A DNA stretch of 22,043 nucleotides from the NCBI GenBank assembly GCA_945897545.1, contig CAMDGJ010000018.1:1-22043 (forward strand), in the 5' to 3' direction. Below, piece by piece: positions 7,534-15,925 of this stretch. Below the pieces are notes generated by a model. That model did not search any database, was not told the origin of the DNA, and saw only the letters and a list, made by a program, of their open reading frames with translations. The position numbers and the translations under genes were made by a program. Each line of letters opens with the position of its first letter. The stretch's first letter is position 1. Source of the DNA: Flavobacterium psychrophilum (GTDB lineage: Bacteria > Bacteroidota > Bacteroidia > Flavobacteriales > Flavobacteriaceae).

Positions 7534-7571
7534 AAAAAACCTCATCTTGAGAAAATCAAGTGAGGTTTTTT
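7534..7571. terminator. Bidirectional intrinsic terminator between divergent genes
   Basis: A stem of 16 base pairs with a single bulged base (7545) pairs 7534-7550 with 7556-7571 around the loop GAAAA. The stem core is CCTCA with TGAGG and CTTGA with TCAAG. A runs on the left and T runs on the right make it a terminator on both strands. It lies between two genes that point away from each other, so it does not obviously end either. The rest of 7572-7793 holds no recognisable gene. Confidence 0.75.
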
Positions 7572-7793
7572 CGTAATTAAAAACTTGGCATAGTGCGTGG
7601 AGTTGATTGATGTGATGTGAGGAAAATGTAAATTGCTTCATTTTAAAAATGTAACTTTAACTACTATTGTCAACGTTATCTGTCTGTTAAACTAAATTAT
7701 TTGTACTTCAATTAAACAAGCGAAAACTTTACAAAATGAATTTAGAGGTTCTTTTATTTGAAATTATAAAAATCAATGCGAATAATATTTTTA

Positions 7794-7802
7794 TATATTT
7801 GC
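7794..7802 (+). promoter_or_regulatory. -7 element upstream of the ECF sigma factor gene
   Basis: TATATTTGC is a full match to the flavobacterial TAnnTTTGC element, 80 bases before the ATG at 7882. This would be the housekeeping-sigma promoter for the PUL regulator. No TTG was found at 17-23 bases upstream. Confidence 0.55.
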
Positions 7803-7881
7803 CTTTCTATAAAATAATGAACAAGCTGAAATTAAAAGAATCTTATTAAGATACCAATAAAATTAGAATATATTAAAAATA

Positions 7882-8445
7882 ATGTCTGAAAAAAAAGATT
7901 TTAGCGAACAAATATTGATAAGTGAACTTAAAAATCACAACGAAAAGGCATTTCGTACCCTTTACGACTTTTATTCTCAAGATATTTACCGCTACAGTTT
8001 TAGTATTCTGAAATCAAAAGAGCTCGCCGAAGAGAATGTTCAGGAAGTTTTTTTAAAGGTTTGGTTGCGGCGCGAAAACCTGAATTTAGAGCAATCTTTT
8101 AAATCTTACTTGTTTACTATTGCGCGAAATCAGGCCTTTAATTTCTTGAATAAAGCTACCAATGACCTAGTTTTAAAAGAAGAAATTTTCTACGAAAGTC
8201 AAAAATCATATAATCAAGGAGATTATTCTATAAGAGAAGCTGATTGTAAAAGGCTTAAAAAACAAGCTATTAAACAACTACCACCAAGGAGGAAACTCAT
8301 CTTTAAAATGTCACGAAAACAGGGGAAAACCTATGAAGAAATTAGTCAGAAATTGGGTATTTCAGTAAATACGGTCAAAAGCCAAATGAGCAAAGCCCTT
8401 GAATCTTTACGCCTATTTTTTCGAGTCAATGATGAGTTTATATAA
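7882..8445 (+). CDS. ECF-family RNA polymerase sigma factor (FecI-like)
   Basis: This is a 187-residue extracytoplasmic-function sigma factor that directs RNA polymerase to its own promoter set. Region 2 is at about 20-90 (AFRTLYDFYSQDIYRYSF, ENVQEVFLKVW, FTIARNQAFNFL). Region 4 is at about 122-177, with the helix-turn-helix YEEISQKLGISVNTVKSQMS (151-170). Region 3 is absent, as expected for this class. The next gene is a FecR-type anti-sigma factor and the one after is a SusC with an STN domain. This is the known three-part trans-envelope switch, so its likely target is the PUL downstream. A terminator-like hairpin and 193 bases separate it from fecR, so the two may be expressed at different levels. 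Confidence 0.93.
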   Translation: MSEKKDFSEQILISELKNHNEKAFRTLYDFYSQDIYRYSFSILKSKELAEENVQEVFLKVWLRRENLNLEQSFKSYLFTIARNQAFNFLNKATNDLVLKEEIFYESQKSYNQGDYSIREADCKRLKKQAIKQLPPRRKLIFKMSRKQGKTYEEISQKLGISVNTVKSQMSKALESLRLFFRVNDEFI

Positions 8446-8468
8446 ATTAAATTAGCTGCATATTTTCT

Positions 8469-8496
8469 AAATCACTGTTTTCGCGTGATTTTTTTT
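8469..8496 (+). terminator. Terminator-like hairpin after the sigma factor gene
   Basis: AAATCAC (8469-8475) pairs with GTGATTT (8485-8491) around a nine-base loop, followed by more T residues. It stands between the sigma and anti-sigma genes and may end or attenuate the sigma transcript. The rest of 8497-8638 is AT-rich and shows no clear -7 element. Confidence 0.65.
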
Positions 8497-8638
8497 GTTT
8501 TTATTTAAAACATAATTCGTTAAAAGTAAGCTGTTTAAAAATTAAATAAATATTTTTTAATAAAATTACAACGTTTGAGTAGTAGTCAAATGCAATTCAA
8601 CTGTATAATATATAACAGAAACAAAAAAGCAATTTGCT

Positions 8639-9811
8639 ATGAATGAAAATTCAGAAATTCAAAAATTACTTCACAAATTTATTTTGAACCAATGCACGGT
8701 AGAGGAAACAGATAAAGTTGTAGAATATTACAGAAAAAACAAACTCAGCTCTGATTTTCCTTGTGTTGAAGATATCAAATTATTATTTGACGAAATTCCT
8801 GAAATGGATGAGGTCACAGCGGAAAAGATATTTTCAAATGTTTTGATTAGTGCCAAAGAAATTGAACACGCGGCAATCATAACGACAATTAATCCATACC
8901 GTAAATATATGGCCATTGCAGCCTCAATTTTGGTTTTAGTTTCAATTGGGATATCGTATCAACACGGTTTTTTCAATCAAAAGAAGGATGCCATCATTAA
9001 CACTAGCAATGAAATTACTTTACAATTAGAAAATGGAGACATTCAAGTAATTTCTGCTGATAAGAAATCCGAAATTGCCGATGCCAATGGAAACGTGGTA
9101 GGAAATCAAAACGGAAATAAGATTGTTTATGATACTGAAACTACCATAGAAAAACTCGTTTACAATACGATAAAAATCCCTTACGGAAAACGTTTTGAGC
9201 TGCAATTGTCCGATGGTACGATCGTACATTTAAATTCAGGAACTACTTTTAAATATCCTGTAAAATTTATAATCAGCGAAAACAGACAGGTCTTTCTGGA
9301 TGGAGAAGCCTTTTTTGATGTAACCAAAGACAAAACTCATCCTTTTGTAGTCAATGCAGATAATCTAAATGTTCGTGTTCTGGGAACTCACTTCAACGTT
9401 TCAAACTATCCTGAAGACAAATTGACCGATGTCGTTTTAGTCGAAGGTTCAGTTGGACTTTATACTGCAAATGAAAAATTTAATACCGAAAAAAACACCA
9501 TTCTTAAACCGGGATTCAAAGGAAGTTTTTCTAAGGTAGACCATCAAATTAAAACCAAAGCGGTGGTTACTGATGTATATACCGCTTGGATTAAGGGCGG
9601 TTTAACCTTTAGAGATATGACTTTTAAAGATATTTCTAAAAAACTAGAAAGACATTATAACGTTACTATTGTAAATCAAAATTCAAAATTGTCTAATGAG
9701 AAATTCAATGCCAGTTTTGGGGATGAACCAATAGCCAAAGTATTGAGTTACTTTAATGAAATTCACGGAATCAATTACACCCTAAAAAACAATGAAATAC
9801 TAATCAAATAA
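8639..9811 (+). CDS. FecR-type anti-sigma factor
   Basis: This 390-residue inner-membrane anti-sigma factor is expected to hold the neighbouring ECF sigma factor until it is signalled. The cytoplasmic N-terminal part (1-85) precedes one membrane helix (about 90-107). The periplasmic FecR domain (about 175-275) shows the typical IPYGKRFELQLSDGTIVHLN, FLDGEAFFDVTKD and VRVLGTHFNVSNY stretches, followed by VVLVEGSVGL. The C-terminal DUF4974 domain is at about 318-388 (GLTFRDMTFKDISKKLERHY), a module thought to contact the STN domain of the cognate TonB-dependent transporter. The gene lies between the sigma factor and the STN-containing SusC, which supports that pairing. Confidence 0.93.
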   Translation: MNENSEIQKLLHKFILNQCTVEETDKVVEYYRKNKLSSDFPCVEDIKLLFDEIPEMDEVTAEKIFSNVLISAKEIEHAAIITTINPYRKYMAIAASILVLVSIGISYQHGFFNQKKDAIINTSNEITLQLENGDIQVISADKKSEIADANGNVVGNQNGNKIVYDTETTIEKLVYNTIKIPYGKRFELQLSDGTIVHLNSGTTFKYPVKFIISENRQVFLDGEAFFDVTKDKTHPFVVNADNLNVRVLGTHFNVSNYPEDKLTDVVLVEGSVGLYTANEKFNTEKNTILKPGFKGSFSKVDHQIKTKAVVTDVYTAWIKGGLTFRDMTFKDISKKLERHYNVTIVNQNSKLSNEKFNASFGDEPIAKVLSYFNEIHGINYTLKNNEILIK

Positions 9812-9859
9812 CCAATGAAAGACCAATGAAAAATAAAGAGTTGAAAAAGCAGAAATAAA

Positions 9860-9892
9860 AAATCGGAAAAAGCTGCGAACAATTTCCGATTT
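9860..9892. promoter_or_regulatory. Inverted repeat and conserved motif upstream of susC
   Basis: AAATCGGAAA (9860-9869) and TTTCCGATTT (9883-9892) form a perfect 10-bp inverted repeat around 13 bases. Inside it lies GCTGCGAACAATTTCCG (9872-9888), which matches 15 of 17 bases upstream of the last, partial gene. No T run follows, so it is not a normal terminator. It may be an operator, an attenuator or part of an ECF-dependent promoter: the GAAC at 9877-9880 resembles the -35 core of many ECF promoters. No TAnnTTTG occurs in 9812-9939. Confidence 0.5.
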
Positions 9893-9939
9893 AAAAAACG
9901 ATTGAACCTAACAAATTAAATACAATCAATTACAATATT

Positions 9940-12900
9940 ATGAAAAAAAACCCAAAGAATAGTGGAATTTATTTTCCATTGTTCCTAAACAACGTAAAAT
10001 TGAAACTAACCACCTTGCTTATTTTGGTCGTCATGTTTAATATTCGAGCCAATAGTTATGCCCAAACAAAAGTAAACTTGGAATTGAATAATACTACCGT
10101 GGAAACGGTTTTAGAGACGATTGAACAAAAAACAGATTTTCGATTTATTTACAAGTTGAATGATATCGACTTGAATCGTATCCTTTCTATTAAGGCTAAA
10201 AATGAAACTATTGATGTTGTTTTGAATAAGTTATTCAAAGGCACTGCAACAGATTTTAAAGTCAGAGAGACTCAAGTAATTTTGAAAAAACTTGCCATTG
10301 ATAAAGTGGAAAGTATAATTATTATTAAGCAAACTGTAAAAGGAAAAGTAGTTGACGAAAACGGGATGCCATTGCCAGGTGCATCAGTTGTTGAAGTAGC
10401 TACCAATAAAGCCGTTTCTGCAGATGTTGACGGAAATTTTGAAATTACCGTCGAAAATAGCGATTCTGAAATCATCGTAAGTTACGTAGGATATAAAGAA
10501 AAGAGATTCTTGGCTAACTTGCAAAACACGACAATTAAACTATTTCCAGTAACAGCAGATTTAAAAGAAGTAGTCGTTATTGGTTACGGTACTACTTCCA
10601 GAAAAGATGTAACAGGAGCGGTATCTTCAATAGCATCAAAAGATATGAATCAGGGAGCTATTGTGAATCCGTTACAATTAATTTCTGGTAAAATGGCTGG
10701 TGTAAATATCACTCAAACAGGTAGCGAACCAGGAGCAACACCTAACGTTAGGATTAGAGGGATTTCATCTCTGATTGGAGGAAGTGATCCTTTAATAGTG
10801 GTTGACGGTGTTCAGGGAAATATGGATTTATTAAACCAAATTCCGCCAAGTGAAATCGCATCAATGGACATATTAAAAGATGCATCTGCAACAGCTATTT
10901 ATGGTTCCCGAGGTGCTGCCGGTGTTATCATTGTAAGTACCAAGAAGAATAAAGCAGGTAAAACTTCAATTGAATATTCCACTTCAACAGCAATGGATTA
11001 TATTCCAAAAAAATTAGATATTTTAGATGCAAATCAATGGTGGGAACAAGCACAATTAGTAGGCGTTCCTGCTTCTGCTAACCACGGATCGAATACCGAT
11101 TGGTATGGGATTTTAACTAAAAGTGGTGCAACACAAACCCACACTTTGTCTTTTGGTGGAGGAACTGATACTTTTAGCTATAGAGCTTCCATCAGTGCTA
11201 TTTTACAAGATGGAGTTGTTATTAATTCGAAAAATAATAAATACATTGGTAGAATTCAAGCAACTCAATCGGCTATTGATAACAAGCTAAAACTGATTTT
11301 CAATCTTAATACCGGAATCACGGAATCAACTAATAGTATTGGAAGTATCGGAAGAGCAGCATTTACATCGAATTTAATTACAAATGCTTATGTAATGCGT
11401 CCGACCGATCCTGTTTATGAGACTAATGGCACTACTTACTATACAGACCCAAATGTTTTTCAATATTTAAATCCTTATGCAGCCGCACAAACGGTCACAA
11501 ACGAAGGGCAAAATGACAATTTGTTTGGAAGCCTTAAAGCCGATTTGGATTTATATGAAGGATTAACGGCAGGCTGGTTTGGAAGTTGGAGAAAGACAAA
11601 CAGCTTCAATGGATATTATCTCCCTGCTGAATCAACTCTTGCTGCTGCAATTGACCAAAAAGGACAAGCAAACATCAGCAATAACAGGCAAAACGAAAAA
11701 TTAATGAATATCAGTCTTTCGTATAAAAAAGTATTTGGCGACCACAGCATTAATGCCTTGGGATTATACGAATGGCAAAACCAAATGTATCAAGGAAATT
11801 ATGCGCAAGCCAGAGGGTTTATCAATGACATTGCCACTTACAATGCACTACAATTGGGCGATTTGTCAAAAGTACAACCTGGAGATATACAATCTTATAA
11901 AAACGACAGAACCTTGGTTTCCTACTTAGGACGTGTCAATTACTCCTATTTGAGCAGGTATTTATTTACGGCCAGTTATAGACGAGATGGCGCTTCGGTT
12001 TTTGGAGCCAATAATAAATGGGGAGATTTTCCATCGGCTTCTGTGGCTTGGCAAATCAACAAAGAATCTTTTATGGCTAACCAAAACACTTTCAACGACT
12101 TAAAACTAAGAGTTGGATATGGTGTTACGGGGAACCAACAAGGATTGTATCCGCAAAATTCCATTTCATTAGTAGGTGGTTCTGGAGTAACTTATTTTGG
12201 AGGTTCACAAATTACAAATTTCAATGTGACACAAAACGCCAATGCCGATTTACGTTGGGAAACCAAAAAACAAACCAATATTGGAGTTGATTTTGCTCTT
12301 TTAGACAGTAGATTAAGAGGAACCATTGATGTTTATACAGCAACTACCGATAATCTTTTGTTTGATTACACCGTTCCTCAGCCTCCTTACCCTTACAATA
12401 CTATCAAAGCAAATGTGGGAAGTATTGTAAACAAAGGACTCGAAATTTCATTGGGTTACGATTTAATTAAAAACGAAAATACCACTTTGACACTTGCCGG
12501 AAATGTTTCATTCCTTAAAAATGAAGTGTTAAACTTGAGCGGAAGTATCAACGGAGTTCCTTTGAATACCAATTATGTGCCTTGGGGGCCAAGTTCTTAT
12601 TTGATAGAAGGACAACCTATTGGAACTTTCAATATTCTGCACCATACTGGAAAAGACAATGCTAATTCTGAAACCGTACTTGATGTAGACGGAAATGGTA
12701 TCATCGACCAAGGGAATACAAGTCCGGATCGTTTGATAAATGGTTCTGCTTTGCCAACGTATACCTATGCTTTCAATCCCACTTTTTCACATAAAAATTT
12801 AGATGTTTCTATGTTATTCCGAGGGTCTGGTGGAAACAAAATTTACAATGGTTTACGATCAAACTTAAGTTATTTAGAGAACATTGGTAAAGCCAATGTT

Positions 12901-13203
12901 TTAGATAGTGCCATTCCGTTAGGATTATATAATTCTAAATACGGTTCTGACTTATGGCTTGAAGACGGTTCTTTTTTAAGATTGGAAAATGTAACTGCAG
13001 GCTATAACTTTCATTTTAAAACCGTTAAATACATTGAGACGCTTCGACTTTCCCTTACCGGAAACAATTTATTTGTTATAACTAATTATTCTGGAATTGA
13101 TCCAGAGTTGAATTTTAGTGGTGGCAATGGCTTTGGTGGAGATAATGGTATTTATCCTCGCACTCGAAGTTTCGCATTAGGTTTGAATGTAAAATTTAAA
13201 TAG
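9940..13203 (+). CDS. SusC-like TonB-dependent glycan transporter with STN signalling domain
   Basis: This 1087-residue outer-membrane transporter imports glycan fragments with TonB energy. After the signal sequence (cleavage near AQT, residue 41) comes an STN domain (about 43-118), which contacts FecR-type anti-sigma factors. A carboxypeptidase-regulatory-like domain is at about 132-205 (VKGKVVDENGMPLPGASV), then the SusC signature LKEVVVIGYGT (208-218) and the plug (about 219-335, with IRGISSLIGGSDPLIVVDGV and ILKDASATAIYGSRGAAGV). The long barrel contains a DVDGNGIID calcium-loop-like stretch and ends with the family's GSFLRLENVTAGYNF region. The neighbours are FecR upstream and SusD nine bases downstream. 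The gene products around it point to starch or malto-oligosaccharides as the substrate; that is inferred from context. The start gives an N-terminus of about 20 residues before the hydrophobic core, which is common in this family. Confidence 0.95.
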   Translation: MKKNPKNSGIYFPLFLNNVKLKLTTLLILVVMFNIRANSYAQTKVNLELNNTTVETVLETIEQKTDFRFIYKLNDIDLNRILSIKAKNETIDVVLNKLFKGTATDFKVRETQVILKKLAIDKVESIIIIKQTVKGKVVDENGMPLPGASVVEVATNKAVSADVDGNFEITVENSDSEIIVSYVGYKEKRFLANLQNTTIKLFPVTADLKEVVVIGYGTTSRKDVTGAVSSIASKDMNQGAIVNPLQLISGKMAGVNITQTGSEPGATPNVRIRGISSLIGGSDPLIVVDGVQGNMDLLNQIPPSEIASMDILKDASATAIYGSRGAAGVIIVSTKKNKAGKTSIEYSTSTAMDYIPKKLDILDANQWWEQAQLVGVPASANHGSNTDWYGILTKSGATQTHTLSFGGGTDTFSYRASISAILQDGVVINSKNNKYIGRIQATQSAIDNKLKLIFNLNTGITESTNSIGSIGRAAFTSNLITNAYVMRPTDPVYETNGTTYYTDPNVFQYLNPYAAAQTVTNEGQNDNLFGSLKADLDLYEGLTAGWFGSWRKTNSFNGYYLPAESTLAAAIDQKGQANISNNRQNEKLMNISLSYKKVFGDHSINALGLYEWQNQMYQGNYAQARGFINDIATYNALQLGDLSKVQPGDIQSYKNDRTLVSYLGRVNYSYLSRYLFTASYRRDGASVFGANNKWGDFPSASVAWQINKESFMANQNTFNDLKLRVGYGVTGNQQGLYPQNSISLVGGSGVTYFGGSQITNFNVTQNANADLRWETKKQTNIGVDFALLDSRLRGTIDVYTATTDNLLFDYTVPQPPYPYNTIKANVGSIVNKGLEISLGYDLIKNENTTLTLAGNVSFLKNEVLNLSGSINGVPLNTNYVPWGPSSYLIEGQPIGTFNILHHTGKDNANSETVLDVDGNGIIDQGNTSPDRLINGSALPTYTYAFNPTFSHKNLDVSMLFRGSGGNKIYNGLRSNLSYLENIGKANVLDSAIPLGLYNSKYGSDLWLEDGSFLRLENVTAGYNFHFKTVKYIETLRLSLTGNNLFVITNYSGIDPELNFSGGNGFGGDNGIYPRTRSFALGLNVKFK

Positions 13204-13212
13204 TAAAAGAAA

Positions 13213-14709
13213 ATGAAAATCAAAAATATAGTATTAGCAGGAATCTTAAGTTTCTTGTTACTGGTAGGATGTACCAATATAGATGAACACGTCTATGATA
13301 AATATCCCGCAAACGACTTTTACGGAACAGCACAAGGTGCCGATGTTGCTCTTGCCAGCGTTTATGCACAAGTTGGCGGGAACTGGGATGGTGTTGGATA
13401 TGCCGGAGCTGATAGAGGTTGGTATGACCTAAACTGCTTTAGTTCTGATGAGCAAGTTATTCCTCACAGAACTACTGGGGATTGGGAATTGGACTTTGCC
13501 CGTTTGTATAAACACGAATGGTTGCCTACAGATTCTTTCATAAATAACACTTGGAGATGGTTATACAAATCTATTTTTAATGCCAATTTAGCTGTGAATC
13601 AATTAGAAGCTTCAAATGCGGAACCATCAAAAATTGCAGAAGCTAAAGTATTGAGGGCTTTTTTCTACTATTTATTGATAGATGATTTTGGAGATGTTCC
13701 TTTTTATACGGACAACAATATCACTGTAGACCAAATTCCACAATCAAGTCGTAAAGTGGTTTATGATTTCATCATAAAAGAATTAACTGAAAATGTAGAA
13801 ACCCTTTCCACTACCAAAGGGGGAAATTACTACGGACGATTCAACAAATGGGCAGGTTACACTTTATTAGCCAAAGTCTATTTGAATGCCGAAGTCTATA
13901 CAGGAACTCCGGAATGGGCAAAATCTTTAGCAGCTTGTGAGAAAGTAAGCGAAGGTGGATTTACGCTACATTCCGCTGCTGCCAATGCCTCTAGCCCAAT
14001 GGGAAACAAATATTATGAATTATTTGGAGATGTCCTTCCGGACGACGAAACCATTTTGGCGATGTTTGCTACTGCAAATGTGGTGTCCCGAAATATTTTT
14101 ACCGTTCGAAGTTTAAACGGACCTGACGCAAAATCCCTCTTAGGTTATAGCGGATGGAATGGTACTATTGTTCCTAAGGATTTCTTTTTGAAATACGACG
14201 ACAAAGACATTCGCAAAAAACAATTCCGTTATGGAGATCAAGGAGGCGGAGTCAATTATAGTATTGATGTTGCCTCTTTGGACAATCCAGGAGCTGCGCC
14301 TCAAGCGGGTGTTCGAAATACAAAATTTTATCCTGTAACCCCTTCAGACGGCGGTGGAGCATCCAATGATTTTCCAATTTACAGATATGCGGATGTATTA
14401 CTAATGAAAGCGGAATGTAATGTTAGACTTGCCAATGCAGCAGCTGCAAAACCTTTCGTAGATCAAATAAGACAACGTGCCGGATTGGGCATTTTAGCAG
14501 CCAATCCAACCTTAGACAATATATATAACGAAAGAGGATTTGAATTGAATTGGGAAGGTCATCGAAGACAAGATATGATTCGCTTTAATAAATTCTTGTT
14601 GGCAAATGAATTTAGAGGAGTTTCAGCTGCTTTCAGAAAGTTATTCCCATTACCAACGGCAGCTTTAGACGCAAACAAAGGACTAAAACAAAATCCAGGT
14701 TACAACTAA
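13213..14709 (+). CDS. SusD-like glycan-binding lipoprotein
   Basis: This 498-residue surface lipoprotein forms the lid of the SusC channel and delivers bound glycan. The signal peptide ends in LLLVGC with lipidated Cys20. The TPR-type N-terminal region includes EAKVLRAFFYYLLIDDFGDVP, and the C-terminal SusD region includes DFPIYRYADVLLMKAECNVR and NERGFELNWEGHRRQDMIRF, all hallmarks of the RagB/SusD family. It starts nine bases after the susC stop and is followed after 13 bases by the SusE-like gene, so the three are one operon. Starch specificity is inferred from the amylase and GH97 neighbours; the binding aromatic residues cannot be assigned from sequence alone. Confidence 0.95.
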   Translation: MKIKNIVLAGILSFLLLVGCTNIDEHVYDKYPANDFYGTAQGADVALASVYAQVGGNWDGVGYAGADRGWYDLNCFSSDEQVIPHRTTGDWELDFARLYKHEWLPTDSFINNTWRWLYKSIFNANLAVNQLEASNAEPSKIAEAKVLRAFFYYLLIDDFGDVPFYTDNNITVDQIPQSSRKVVYDFIIKELTENVETLSTTKGGNYYGRFNKWAGYTLLAKVYLNAEVYTGTPEWAKSLAACEKVSEGGFTLHSAAANASSPMGNKYYELFGDVLPDDETILAMFATANVVSRNIFTVRSLNGPDAKSLLGYSGWNGTIVPKDFFLKYDDKDIRKKQFRYGDQGGGVNYSIDVASLDNPGAAPQAGVRNTKFYPVTPSDGGGASNDFPIYRYADVLLMKAECNVRLANAAAAKPFVDQIRQRAGLGILAANPTLDNIYNERGFELNWEGHRRQDMIRFNKFLLANEFRGVSAAFRKLFPLPTAALDANKGLKQNPGYN

Positions 14710-14722
14710 ATCTAGAACTATT

Positions 14723-15799
14723 ATGAAAATATATATATACAAGTTATTCGCAATAGGCACTTTACTTTTTCTAAGTGCATCCTGTACAAATGACACGGAA
14801 CTTACCAGTTTGAAAGAGGTAAGTTTTAGCAGTGGTCTTGTGGCATCAGCCAACACAATCGTTCTTAAAACTACCACCGCTTCACAACCAGTAGTAGCGT
14901 TCTCATGGCCAGAAGTAGTTTTTCCTATTCAAGCGCCTGTAACCTATGCTTTGGAATTTGATATTCCATCGGATGTTTCAGGAAGTACCGCTTGGGGAAA
15001 AGCAATACGAGTTGAAGCGGGTGAAGATGTTTTAAGCAAATCGCTTTTAGGAGAAGACCTTAACAAAATGGCTATTAAATTAGGACTTCCGGTAGATGTT
15101 GCCAGTAAAATAGTGGTTCGTGTAGAGTCGTATTTAGATCGTAAAATCTATTCTGAACCTATAACTATTACAGTTACACCTTTTGCAAAACCAGTTGTTT
15201 TTGGAGAAATCTATATGCCTGGTTCATATCAGGATTGGATTATTGGTACAGCAGCAGCTCTTAAAGCAATTGATAATGGAGTGTATCAAGGGTATGTAAC
15301 TTTTCCTGCTTCAAAAGGCTTGGGATTCAAATTTACTAATGAGAGAAATTGGAATCAATTTTACGGTGCCGATGCCAATGGCAATATTTTAGATGGTAGC
15401 ACAACCGATTTTGCAATTGCACAATCAGGAACTTATCAAATGACGGTTAATCTGAACACATCAAAATGGACTGCAGCGGCTTATTCCTGGGGAATAATTG
15501 GAACCGCAACTCCTGGCGGCTGGGACAATTCAACCAATATGACTTACGATCACCAACTAAAAGTATGGAAATTTACGGGTGCTTTAAAAGCTGGTGCTTT
15601 AAAATTCAGACTTAATAATGCTTGGACTATCAACTATGGACCAAAAAATAATTCGGATGGCATAATGTACTTGGATAATCCAGGTGCATACGATGTTAGT
15701 GAAGCAGCTAATTATGAGGTCACGTTTACTATAGGAGAAAAAAATCAAACAACGGGCGCTTATCCAACAACAGGAACGTACACAATCAAAAAAATCTAA
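14723..15799 (+). CDS. SusE-like starch-binding outer-membrane lipoprotein
   Basis: This is a 358-residue lipoprotein (signal peptide, lipidated Cys21). The N-terminal SusE domain at about 22-155 has the pattern VAFSWPEVVFP. Two C-terminal SusE/SusF-type starch-binding modules follow at about 158-250 (GEIYMPGSYQDW) and 254-356 (WGIIGTATPGGWDNS, then ALKFRLNNAWTINYG). It should sit on the cell surface beside SusCD and help hold starch. The second module closely resembles the N-terminal modules of the amylase at 19786-21711. The gene is the third of the susCD-like operon. A long hairpin separates it from the amylase gene that follows. Presence of this family is the best sign that the locus handles starch-like alpha-glucans. 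Confidence 0.9.
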   Translation: MKIYIYKLFAIGTLLFLSASCTNDTELTSLKEVSFSSGLVASANTIVLKTTTASQPVVAFSWPEVVFPIQAPVTYALEFDIPSDVSGSTAWGKAIRVEAGEDVLSKSLLGEDLNKMAIKLGLPVDVASKIVVRVESYLDRKIYSEPITITVTPFAKPVVFGEIYMPGSYQDWIIGTAAALKAIDNGVYQGYVTFPASKGLGFKFTNERNWNQFYGADANGNILDGSTTDFAIAQSGTYQMTVNLNTSKWTAAAYSWGIIGTATPGGWDNSTNMTYDHQLKVWKFTGALKAGALKFRLNNAWTINYGPKNNSDGIMYLDNPGAYDVSEAANYEVTFTIGEKNQTTGAYPTTGTYTIKKI

Positions 15800-15826
15800 T
15801 AATATAAGGAAACGTTCTAAATATAA

Positions 15827-15890
15827 AAATGGTTTAGTTAGTTCATAAAAAGCATCCCTCTTTTTTAAGGATGAAGGGATGCAACCATTT
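15827..15890. promoter_or_regulatory. Intercistronic hairpin between susE-like and amylase genes
   Basis: GCATCCCT (15852-15859) pairs with AGGGATGC (15875-15882). Outside it, AAATGGTT (15827-15834) pairs with AACCATTT (15883-15890); the left side has a 17-base bulge and the right arm is continuous. No T run follows on the plus strand, so it is more likely an RNA processing or stabilising element than a terminator. On the minus strand the inner stem is followed by five T bases. Confidence 0.5.
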
Positions 15891-15925
15891 AAAAAGCAGA
15901 AGGTTAACACATAAAAAATATAAAA

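Noticed and set aside
7390..7641. Open frame of 83 codons on the minus strand overlapping the start of the membrane protein gene
   Set aside because: It runs through a terminator hairpin and the promoter of the real gene, has no family resemblance and a composition typical of AT-rich chance frames.
15599..15910. 103-codon minus-strand frame over the end of the SusE-like gene
   Set aside because: It lies antisense to a well-supported gene and the intercistronic hairpin, with no recognisable domain.
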